From assembly GCA_964385305.1 (NCBI GenBank), contig CAYLOP010000119.1:1-9598 (forward strand): a DNA stretch of 9,598 nucleotides, in the 5' to 3' direction. Below, piece by piece: positions 1 to 5,636 of this stretch; the first letter of the stretch is position 1; the number at the start of each line of letters is the position of its first letter. The DNA comes from CAYLOP01 sp964385305. Its GTDB lineage: Bacteria; Chloroflexota; Anaerolineae; Anaerolineales; E44-bin32. Below the pieces are notes generated by a model. That model did no database searches, was not told where the DNA came from, and worked only from the letters and a program-made list of their open reading frames with translations. The position numbers and the translations under genes were made by a program.

Positions 1-162
1 TCCTTTGTAACCCGCAGCGACGTAAAGACGCTCGCCACCAGGCGAGAACGCTGCACCGAAGCAGTAGCCCATTTGGGGGATCAAGACAAACAAGAGTCCC
101 GCCCCGATGACCACGAGCAGTAGAATCAGGACCAGAGTTAGAAGTGAACGCTTCCTTCTCAT
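1..162 (-). CDS. N-terminal fragment of membrane-anchored beta-propeller-like protein
   Basis: Reading leftward from an ATG at 162, 54 codons stay open to the window edge, so only the N-terminus is present. The peptide starts with a basic stretch (MRRKRS), followed by a long hydrophobic segment at about residues 7-28. This is a signal anchor or an uncleaved signal peptide; no lipobox is evident. Right after it comes FSPGGERLYVAAGYKG (residues 39-54), which resembles one strand pair of a YVTN/WD40-type propeller blade (typical form FSPDGKRLYVA). The likely product is an exported or membrane-tethered propeller protein, with ligand unknown. The only candidate ribosome-binding sequence is a run of ten Gs just upstream of the ATG. 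The call rests on one hydrophobic segment and one partial blade, so the fold is tentative while the gene itself is fairly safe. Confidence 0.65.
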   Translation of the reverse strand, partial: MRRKRSLLTLVLILLLVVIGAGLLFVLIPQMGYCFGAAFSPGGERLYVAAGYKG

Positions 163-164
163 GT

Positions 165-174
165 CCCCCCCCCC
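165..174 (-). promoter_or_regulatory. Ten-G tract in the ribosome-binding position of the propeller-like gene
   Basis: On the minus strand ten consecutive Gs end two bases before the ATG at 162. No ordinary GGAGG lies nearby, so part of this tract would have to pair with the 16S anti-Shine-Dalgarno sequence. A 6-bp hairpin (CACCCA/TGGGTG, plus-strand 179-184 and 191-196) lies just 5' of it in the transcript. Homopolymers of this length are prone to slippage and also to assembly error. Confidence 0.4.
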
Positions 175-220
175 ACAACACCCAACCGCGTGGGTGACGT
201 GCTAGGTTGAGTGAGCCTCT

Positions 221-248
221 TTCATAGATGCTGACAGCACTTTCACAA
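221..248 (-). promoter_or_regulatory. Candidate sigma70 promoter for the propeller-like gene
   Basis: On the minus strand TTGTGA (243-248) and TATGAA (221-226) are separated by 16 bases. Each matches consensus at four of six positions. Transcription would start near 214, giving a leader of about 50 nt. It lies close to the 3' end of the GTPase gene, whose stop is at 259. Weak, by eye only. Confidence 0.25.
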
Positions 249-258
249 CGTGCGCTTT

Positions 259-1245
259 TTAAATGCGTAACTCTACAATGTCACCATCTTGCAGGATGTA
301 ATCACGGGCTACCATTTGTCCTTCAAATGCCGAACTTCCCCAAACACGTGCCTGTTTTAGATTATCAAGAAAATCCTTATGCACCTTGCCCGCAAAGTCT
401 TCGACACGGGTGCCTACTTTCAAAACGAAGGGGGCACTGTGATCGGCTTCCCTTCCCGGCGCCTTGGAATATACACGGATGACCCCCAAATGCTCGAATA
501 TCGCCTGCTTCATGACATCAAAATTTCTTCCCGTGGCCGCTGAAACGGGAACCAGTTGCCATTCATCACCCAGCAACTCGCACAACACCTGGAAATCCTC
601 GTCGGTCGCCTCATCGTCGTTCTTATTGACAAGCACGAGGAAGGGCACAAATGTCCAACGTCGATCTTCTGGATAACGATCTTTCCACTGCAACGGCGCG
701 ATGTTGTGCGCTTCTAAAAGTTCAATAGTATGTTCAAGCTGCTCTATCGGGAAAGCACACAGATCGATAACTAAAAGCACCAGATCAGACCGGCGGATGA
801 GATCGAGCAATCCCGGTTCAACATGTTCAGGGTTGAGCGGCGGGGTATCGATGAGTTGAACCTGGATATTATCAATCGGCATCATGCCGGGCGTCGGTGA
901 CCACGTTGTGAAGGGAACCTCCGAAACCTCAGGCTCGGCATTGGTGAGGGCAGCCACCAACGAGGATTTGCCGGTGTTCGCCTGACCGATCAATACCGCC
1001 TGTCCGGCGCCTTCCTTGTCGATATTGTAGGCCGAATCATGACGGCTTTTACCCTTTTTCCCCTGTGTGGAAGATTTCAGTTTAGAGAGCTTACGGCGCA
1101 GGTCGCCGCGCATCTTATCCGTGCCCTTGTGCTTGGGGATGACGCGCAGCATCTCCTCGAGGAGCTCGATCTTCTCCTCGGGCGATTTAGCATCGCGATA
1201 GCGTTGCTCTACTTTTTTATACTCTGGGGTCAGATTCGCAGGCAT
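259..1245 (-). CDS. DRG/Obg-superfamily GTPase with C-terminal TGS domain
   Basis: A predicted 328-residue P-loop GTPase of the TRAFAC class. Visible motifs: G1 GQANTGKSS (residues 87-95), switch-I threonines at 113-114, G3 DTPPL (133-137, with Pro where DTPG is usual), G4 NKND (207-210) and G5 SAATG (235-239). The last ~75 residues (from about 255, ending QDGDIVELRI) look like a TGS domain, a small ubiquitin-like module found in DRG, Obg-related and RelA/SpoT proteins. The N-terminal ~75 residues are helical and basic (TPEEK-like segment, IPKHKGTDKMRGDLRRKLSKLK), as in archaeal and eukaryotic DRG proteins. No glycine-rich Obg domain is present. Such GTPases act on ribosomes or RNA; the role here is inferred. 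An in-frame ATG exists 63 bases upstream at 1308. I prefer 1245 because MPANLTPEYKK matches the usual family N-terminus and because a candidate -10 box overlaps the upstream ATG. No clear Shine-Dalgarno precedes either start. Confidence 0.88.
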   Translation of the reverse strand: MPANLTPEYKKVEQRYRDAKSPEEKIELLEEMLRVIPKHKGTDKMRGDLRRKLSKLKSSTQGKKGKSRHDSAYNIDKEGAGQAVLIGQANTGKSSLVAALTNAEPEVSEVPFTTWSPTPGMMPIDNIQVQLIDTPPLNPEHVEPGLLDLIRRSDLVLLVIDLCAFPIEQLEHTIELLEAHNIAPLQWKDRYPEDRRWTFVPFLVLVNKNDDEATDEDFQVLCELLGDEWQLVPVSAATGRNFDVMKQAIFEHLGVIRVYSKAPGREADHSAPFVLKVGTRVEDFAGKVHKDFLDNLKQARVWGSSAFEGQMVARDYILQDGDIVELRI

Positions 1246-1306
1246 AGCAATCAAATCCGACGTACACGATCCCTGGTTTCCATATGCGTTGAAACCAAGC
1301 ATATCC

Positions 1307-1334
1307 ATTGTACGATGAATCAGCGTCCGTCCAA
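1307..1334 (-). promoter_or_regulatory. Candidate promoter for the TGS GTPase
   Basis: On the minus strand TTGGAC (1329-1334) and TACAAT (1307-1312) have a 16-base spacer. The -10 matches TATAAT at five of six positions. It overlaps the ATG at 1308, so a transcript starting near 1300 would lack that codon. This favours translation from 1245 with a leader of about 55 nt. Confidence 0.35.
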
Positions 1335-1458
1335 AACATAGCCGGCGCTCTCGCCGATTTATCTATCCAGCACTATCGATTTTAACAAGAAAGTTCGGCC
1401 CGCGGTTTCTTTTCCAGCGATCGGTCCGGTGCGCGACACAGATCCTACACATGGGCGT

Positions 1459-1890
1459 TCAGCGACCGATCTCGTGCAATAGGTCCCCCAGCTGCCCGTT
1501 GAGTGACGGGACGCCGGCCGGGCAGACGACCCAGAAGAACTCGAACTCGATGGGTATGGGGGAACCATCGGAAGGGTCGCGTTCGACATGACGCCAGGTC
1601 TCAGGGGGAGGCTCCGTGGTTTGGAGGTGGAAATAATGCCGGCGCATCTCACCTTCACCCCCAAATTGCAGAAGATCGTAGTCCATGGAGCCCAAGTACG
1701 CTTGAATCTTCAAACCTCGCAGACCCGTCTCCTCCTGCGCCTCCCGCAGGACAGCCGATTCAGGGCTCTCGCCCGGCTCCATCGTGCCTGCCGGGACCTG
1801 GATGCCTGCTTCCGGGAATGCGGTGTGGCGAAAGACAAGCAGCCGGTCGTCATGCGTGATGTAGGCGACAACCTTCTTGATCAACTTCAT
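1459..1890 (-). CDS. Nudix hydrolase
   Basis: A 143-residue Nudix-fold protein. Members hydrolyse a nucleoside diphosphate linked to another group, using Mg2+ or Mn2+. The Nudix box (GX5EX7REUXEEXGU) is complete at residues 35-57: G35, E41, R49-E50, E53-E54, G56, L57. The catalytic and metal-binding glutamates are therefore intact, and the length is typical of a single-domain member. The substrate cannot be read from the sequence; the region after the box (VERDPSDGSPIPIEFEFFW) gives no decisive clue. The ATG at 1890 is chosen because GGGAG lies five bases upstream of it. A longer GTG form from 1947 is possible, but a TATAAT box only five bases upstream of that GTG would put the transcript start inside it. 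The gene is monocistronic as far as can be seen and diverges from the FAD oxidoreductase. Confidence 0.9.
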   Translation of the reverse strand: MKLIKKVVAYITHDDRLLVFRHTAFPEAGIQVPAGTMEPGESPESAVLREAQEETGLRGLKIQAYLGSMDYDLLQFGGEGEMRRHYFHLQTTEPPPETWRHVERDPSDGSPIPIEFEFFWVVCPAGVPSLNGQLGDLLHEIGR

Positions 1891-1952
1891 GCAAACTCCC
1901 AGGTGTCTCCCTGGCAACTCAACGCGGGATGAGCTAGCATCAGACACGCTGA

Positions 1953-1981
1953 ATTATAGACGGATCGCCATGGATGGATAA
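1953..1981 (-). promoter_or_regulatory. Promoter of the Nudix gene
   Basis: A perfect TATAAT on the minus strand (1953-1958) has a poor -35, TTATCC (1976-1981), at 17 bases. The predicted transcript start near 1946 gives a leader of about 55 nt to the ATG at 1890. The surrounding string GTCTATAATTC resembles the box upstream of the cyclase operon. Confidence 0.45.
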
Positions 1982-2067
1982 GGGAACTGAAGAGGTTCGA
2001 AGAAGATGAACCCTATCATATGGCTAGATCGGAAGCATCAGCTTGTCGTACTACTGTTCACTGCCTG

Positions 2068-2097
2068 TTGCTCTTATCGGAAAAGTCGGGCTATGAT
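2068..2097 (+). promoter_or_regulatory. Promoter of the FAD oxidoreductase gene
   Basis: TTGCTC (2068-2073) and TATGAT (2092-2097) are separated by 18 bases. The -10 matches consensus at five of six positions. Predicted start is near 2104, leaving a leader of about 35 nt that holds AAAGGAG at 2119-2125. Confidence 0.4.
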
Positions 2098-2138
2098 TCT
2101 GCCAGATGCGTCCTACCCAAAGGAGCTAAGCAACCATC

Positions 2139-3521
2139 ATGACCACCCAATCAGCCGACGTTGTCATCTGCGGAGCCGGGATCGCCGGCGTCTCCACCGC
2201 CTACCATCTCACTACCCAAAACGACGTGCGGAACGTCTTACTCGTCGATGAACGCCCTCCGCTCTCCCTGACCAGCGACAAATCTACAGAGTGTTATCGA
2301 AATTGGTGGCCTGGCCCGGGAGACGGGATGGTCAGCATGATGAATCGCAGCATCAATATCCTAGAAAGGTTGGCAAGCGAAAGCGGCAACATCTTCCATC
2401 TCAACCGCAGGGGCTACCTATTCACCACCTCTGAACCCCAGCGCCTCGCCGATTTAAAGGCTCACGCCGAGGAAGCAGCCAGCCTTGGAGCTGGCCCTGT
2501 GCGCTACCACACTGGTGATCCAAGTGATCCCCCCTACCATCCAGCTCCGCTCAAAGCTTTTGAGGATCAGCCAACCGGAAGCGATCTGATCACCGATCCT
2601 GAGCTAATCCGGACCCACTTTCCCTACCTCGCACCAGAAACGATCGCCGTCGTCCATGCCAGGCGATGCGGCTGGTTCAGTGCCCAGCAACTCGGGATGT
2701 ACATGCTCGGACAGGCGCGCGAGGCCGGTGCGACCCTTCTGCAAGCCAAGATCACCGATGTCGAAACCGCTGATGGTCGCGTGCACGCCGTTCATATGCA
2801 GAGCAACGATGGACCTATCCGTGTGGCCACGCGCCATTTTGTCAATGCTGCAGGCCCCCTCATTCAACCCGTTGGACGGATGTTGGGTATCGAGTTGCCG
2901 GTTTTTTCCGAGTTGCATATCAAGGTATCGATCAAGGATCACCTTGGTATCTTCCCGCGCCAGGCGCCGCTCTTGATTTGGTGCGATCCACAACGCCTGC
3001 CATGGTCAGAGGATGAACGCGAGTTCTTATCCTCCGAGGCGGATACGCGCTTCATGCTCTCTCAGTTCCCAGAGGGCGTCCACGCCCGGCCGGATGGCCC
3101 TGAAGACAGCCCGATCGTCCTTATTCTTTGGACTTACGATACCCGCCCAGTTGAGCCAACCTTCCCTCCGGAATACGATCCATTCTATCCGGAGATTGCC
3201 ATGCGCGGCTTGGCGACTATGCTTCCTGGCCTAAAGCAATATTTTGGCCGATGGCCCAAGCCCGTCGTGGATGGCGGATATTATACAAAGACCCAGGAAA
3301 ATCGACCGTTGGTCGGCCCTCTCCCAATCGAGGGCGCGTGGATTATCGGCGCACTATCCGGATTCGGCCAAATGGCCTCCCCAGCCTGCGCCGAACTCCT
3401 GGCTGCGCATATCACTGGCGCCGAACTCCCCGCGTATGCACATTGGTTTATGCTCGAGAGGTATGATGACCCAGGGTATCAGGACTTGCTTCGGAATTGG
3501 GAGCGCTCTGGGCAGTTATAA
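2139..3521 (+). CDS. FAD-dependent oxidoreductase, DAO family (amine/amino-acid oxidase type)
   Basis: A 460-residue flavoprotein of the D-amino-acid oxidase / glycine-sarcosine oxidase family. The Rossmann dinucleotide-binding motif is VVICGAGIAGVSTAYHL (residues 8-24, GxGxxG at 12-17). VLLVDERP at 33-40 carries an acidic residue where the family binds the FAD ribose. FVNAAGP (234-240) is the second typical FAD-contacting segment. The C-terminal FAD region reads GGYYTKTQENRPLVGPLP (379-396), then WIIGALSGFGQMASP (401-415). The expected reaction is oxidation of a primary or secondary amine or amino acid to an imine with reduction of FAD; the substrate is not predictable. The protein is longer than monomeric sarcosine oxidase (~390 residues), with an insert around 260-330. 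There is no signal peptide, so it is probably cytoplasmic. The ATG follows AAAGGAG with a rather long 13-base spacing. The gene converges with the HOGA-like aldolase gene, 31 bases between stops. Confidence 0.85.
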   Translation: MTTQSADVVICGAGIAGVSTAYHLTTQNDVRNVLLVDERPPLSLTSDKSTECYRNWWPGPGDGMVSMMNRSINILERLASESGNIFHLNRRGYLFTTSEPQRLADLKAHAEEAASLGAGPVRYHTGDPSDPPYHPAPLKAFEDQPTGSDLITDPELIRTHFPYLAPETIAVVHARRCGWFSAQQLGMYMLGQAREAGATLLQAKITDVETADGRVHAVHMQSNDGPIRVATRHFVNAAGPLIQPVGRMLGIELPVFSELHIKVSIKDHLGIFPRQAPLLIWCDPQRLPWSEDEREFLSSEADTRFMLSQFPEGVHARPDGPEDSPIVLILWTYDTRPVEPTFPPEYDPFYPEIAMRGLATMLPGLKQYFGRWPKPVVDGGYYTKTQENRPLVGPLPIEGAWIIGALSGFGQMASPACAELLAAHITGAELPAYAHWFMLERYDDPGYQDLLRNWERSGQL

Positions 3522-3552
3522 GGTTTCCACATTGAAGGCCATTACAAGCGAG

Positions 3553-4455
3553 CTAGAGCAGCCCTCCCCGCTTTAGCGTCTTACGCAAGCTCGCCTTCGC
3601 GTCCTCGGATAACGGCAATAACGGCGCACGCACAGGTCCACCGTAGTAGCCGAGCATATCCAACGCGGCTTTTAGACCAGCCACACCATACTGGGCGGTT
3701 ATTGCACGATTGACTTCAATCAGCGGATGTTGTATCGCCCGCGCATTGTTCAAATCCCCCCGTGCAAAGCACGCCATCATCTCCGCCAATGCTCCAGCGG
3801 CGATATTCGCTAAGCCCGCGATAGCACCCACCGCACCAACCGCCAGCGCGCCTAACAGGAAACCCCCCGACCCAGCCAACACCTGAAAATCATCAGGGGT
3901 TTTATACACCATCTCACCAATCTTGGTCACGTCTCCGCCACTGTCTTTGATACCCACGATCTTGGGATGCTTCGACAGCTCTTCAACCGCATCTACGGGG
4001 ATATCGACGCCCGTATTGGCAGGCACGCTATATAGGATCAGCGGGAGAGAAGATCCTTCAGCAACCGTCAGATAATGGGCAACCAGAGCGGCGCTATCCA
4101 TCTTGCTCTTGTAATAGCTTGGAGTCACCACAAGCAGCGCATCCGCACCCACCTCCGCCAGTCGTTGGGCCATATCGACCGTGCTGCGCGTCGATTCCAT
4201 GCCGGAGCCGGCGATAAGAACGCGCTCCGCCGGCACCATCTGGCGTGCCCTGGTGACAACCTCGATGCGCTCCTCCAACGAGAGCGTCACGAACTCACCG
4301 TTCGAGCCACCCACAACATAGCCTGAGAGTGGCTGTTCGTTCCACTGGGTGAAATTCATCTCCAAGGCATGAAAATCAACCGCACCCTCAGGAGTGAACG
4401 GTGTGGGGATCGGCGGAAAAACGCCCGCTATCTTCATATCTCGCTTGGTTTGCAT
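3553..4455 (-). CDS. DapA-superfamily aldolase, 4-hydroxy-2-oxoglutarate aldolase (HOGA1)-like
   Basis: A 300-residue class I aldolase of the dihydrodipicolinate synthase/N-acetylneuraminate lyase superfamily (TIM barrel). The Schiff-base lysine is K170 in VGIKDSGGD (167-175). The conserved tyrosine is Y142 in LYSVPANTG (141-149). The substrate-carboxylate loop is GGSNGEF (49-55). GSGMESTRSTVDMAQ (83-97), VVTPSYYKSKM (109-119) and GYYGGPVRAPL (269-279) are, from memory, much closer to vertebrate mitochondrial HOGA1 than to bacterial DapA. HOGA1 cleaves 4-hydroxy-2-oxoglutarate to pyruvate and glyoxylate in hydroxyproline catabolism; that activity is an inference here. The length matches the family and no key residue is missing. 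The ATG has AGGA five bases upstream; a second Met at residue 7 is an alternative start. It is the last gene of a probable three-gene operon, starting 11 bases after the stop of the small membrane protein gene. Confidence 0.87.
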   Translation of the reverse strand: MQTKRDMKIAGVFPPIPTPFTPEGAVDFHALEMNFTQWNEQPLSGYVVGGSNGEFVTLSLEERIEVVTRARQMVPAERVLIAGSGMESTRSTVDMAQRLAEVGADALLVVTPSYYKSKMDSAALVAHYLTVAEGSSLPLILYSVPANTGVDIPVDAVEELSKHPKIVGIKDSGGDVTKIGEMVYKTPDDFQVLAGSGGFLLGALAVGAVGAIAGLANIAAGALAEMMACFARGDLNNARAIQHPLIEVNRAITAQYGVAGLKAALDMLGYYGGPVRAPLLPLSEDAKASLRKTLKRGGLL

Positions 4456-4466
4456 GACAATCCTAT

Positions 4467-4859
4467 TCAGGACTTGGGAGGTCGATTGAATTCTTCCACC
4501 GCTTCAGCAATAGCCTGGCGAATGCCCCCATCCGGGATGGCATCCACCGTGTCATACACCTCACCACCGACCCATATTCGGAGAGAGCCGTCCGCTGCGG
4601 TTTCGAAGTCCAAGTCCACACGCGCAAGAGACGGATTGCCTGCGATGATCGTTCGGGCGATGTCTTCGATCCGCTCGCTGACGACCGATGCCTTAAGCTC
4701 ACCAGGCTCCATCTTCACATCGACAGCAGGGTCCGATGAGGGAAATGAAGGATCAAGGCGTCTTAATCTACGTCGAACGATGAATGCCCATCCAATCAAA
4801 AGGGCGACTACACCGAATGTGAGTGCTGCACCGATCATCAAGAGATCTTGAAGTTCCAT
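4467..4859 (-). CDS. Small single-pass membrane protein, unknown function
   Basis: A 130-residue protein that I do not recognise. Residues 6-28 form one hydrophobic membrane segment, followed at once by RRRLRR (29-34). By the positive-inside rule this puts the rest in the cytoplasm. A low-complexity linker (35-55) leads to a compact alpha/beta-looking domain (about 58-125): a helix (SERIEDIARTIIAG), two probable strands (RVDLDFETA and GSLRIWVGGEVYDT) and a final helix (GGIRQAIAEAVEEFN). There are no Cys or His clusters and no catalytic motif. It sits between the cyclase (32 bases upstream) and aldolase (11 bases downstream) genes on the same strand, so it is almost certainly co-transcribed with them. 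AGG lies upstream of the ATG with acceptable spacing. A scaffold or membrane-tethering role for the neighbouring enzymes is conceivable but unsupported. Confidence 0.75.
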   Translation of the reverse strand: MELQDLLMIGAALTFGVVALLIGWAFIVRRRLRRLDPSFPSSDPAVDVKMEPGELKASVVSERIEDIARTIIAGNPSLARVDLDFETAADGSLRIWVGGEVYDTVDAIPDGGIRQAIAEAVEEFNRPPKS

Positions 4860-4891
4860 GGCCGCCTACCTTTGAGACACAGAGAGCCCGG

Positions 4892-5524
4892 CTAAACACC
4901 CACCAGAATCGCTCTCGCTGGTGCGCCATCGCTGCCGACAAGCTTGAGGGGAAGGCAATGTAAGGTATAACGGCCTTGAGAGACCTGGCTGAGATCCAGC
5001 CCCTCAACGATGATCACTTTGTTTTCTAAAAAGATGCGGTGGGGTTCACGACTCTGACCAAACGGAGCGACGGAAAGATAGTCCACACCAACCAGTTGGA
5101 CACCTTTACGCACCAACCATGCCGCACCGCTTGCATCTACAGCGACGAAATCTTTCTGGAAGATATTTATGCCCTTTTCCCAATACTCCGAGTTGCGTGT
5201 TTTGAAGAGCACCCTGCGTGTGCGTGGTGGAATACCCGCGCCCTCCAATGTGGCTTCGTCGATAACAGCAGCATCTGGTAAGTACACGACATAGGCACGT
5301 CCATTGAGCATTTTTAGTGGCAAGGAATCGATCCCGGCTTCACCTTCAATGAAGTGAACCGGCGCATCGACATGGGTGCCGACATGCACACCGCAAGCAA
5401 TGCGTGAGACATTGGCATTTGCGCCCTCGGAAATATGCTCTACGCGTTCGAGCTCCACTGGCGGGTCCCCCGGCCAGACCGGCATCTCTGGAGTAATTCC
5501 AATGGAAATATCATACACACGCAT
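4892..5524 (-). CDS. Cyclase family metal-dependent hydrolase (kynurenine formamidase-like)
   Basis: A 210-residue member of the cyclase family (Pfam Cyclase, the family of bacterial kynurenine formamidase KynB and isatin hydrolase). The diagnostic metal-binding motif HxGTHxDxPxHF is complete at residues 47-58 (H47, H51, D53, H57). The family's C-terminal motif follows at about 160-176, with H162, E167 and E174. The opening MRVYDIS...MPVWPGD (1-20) is also typical. Members hydrolyse amide or ester bonds in cyclic or formylated substrates, using Zn2+ or Mn2+; the substrate here is unknown. No other tryptophan-degradation gene is visible, so KynB activity should not be assumed. I choose the ATG at 5524 because GGAGG sits four to five bases upstream; an ATG at 5536 would place that sequence inside the coding region. 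It is the first gene of the operon with the small membrane protein and the aldolase. Confidence 0.88.
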   Translation of the reverse strand: MRVYDISIGITPEMPVWPGDPPVELERVEHISEGANANVSRIACGVHVGTHVDAPVHFIEGEAGIDSLPLKMLNGRAYVVYLPDAAVIDEATLEGAGIPPRTRRVLFKTRNSEYWEKGINIFQKDFVAVDASGAAWLVRKGVQLVGVDYLSVAPFGQSREPHRIFLENKVIIVEGLDLSQVSQGRYTLHCLPLKLVGSDGAPARAILVGV

Positions 5525-5528
5525 CGTA

Positions 5529-5534
5529 CCCTCC
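5529..5534 (-). promoter_or_regulatory. Ribosome-binding site that decides the cyclase start
   Basis: GGAGGG on the minus strand ends four bases before the ATG at 5524. The in-frame ATG at 5536 lies immediately 5' of it and would make this site coding sequence, so 5524 is the better start. Confidence 0.7.
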
Positions 5535-5544
5535 ATAGGCGTCG

Positions 5545-5574
5545 ATTATAGACACAAAGGAGAAGAAAAGCGAA
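5545..5574 (-). promoter_or_regulatory. Promoter of the cyclase-membrane protein-aldolase operon
   Basis: A perfect TATAAT on the minus strand (5545-5550) has only a weak -35, TTCGCT (5569-5574), at 18 bases. The start near 5538 leaves a very short leader that just holds the GGAGGG site. It lies back to back with the peptidase promoter. Confidence 0.45.
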
Positions 5575-5598
5575 CTGACCACATGGATATAGCCTAGC

Positions 5599-5609
5599 GC
5601 GCTATAATC
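5599..5609 (+). promoter_or_regulatory. -10 region of the M20 peptidase promoter
   Basis: GCGCTATAATC contains a perfect TATAAT at 5603-5608, with no convincing -35 at 16-18 bases. The identical 11-base string recurs at 7043-7053 in front of the tRNA gene. Predicted start near 5615 leaves a ~22-nt leader ending in AGGAGG (5627-5632). Confidence 0.45.
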
Positions 5610-5636
5610 AGACATCGCAATGAACCAGGAGGTCCA

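Noticed and set aside
1380..1410. Possible terminator AAGAAACCG...CTTTCTT after the Nudix gene
   Set aside because: The arms pair only at their ends with mismatches in the middle, and the GC core does not form a continuous stem.
1459..1947. Longer Nudix protein starting at a GTG at 1947
   Set aside because: A TATAAT at 1953-1958 would start the transcript at or inside this GTG. The ATG at 1890 has GGGAG at good spacing, and the extra 19 residues do not look like Nudix sequence.
2006..2251. Plus-strand small frame starting MNPIIWLDRK before the FAD oxidoreductase
   Set aside because: It overlaps the start of the oxidoreductase gene in another frame, has no ribosome-binding site and contains the candidate promoter of the real gene.
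3522..3552. Bidirectional terminator between the convergent oxidoreductase and aldolase genes
   Set aside because: The 31-base gap shows no stem with a T-run in either direction.
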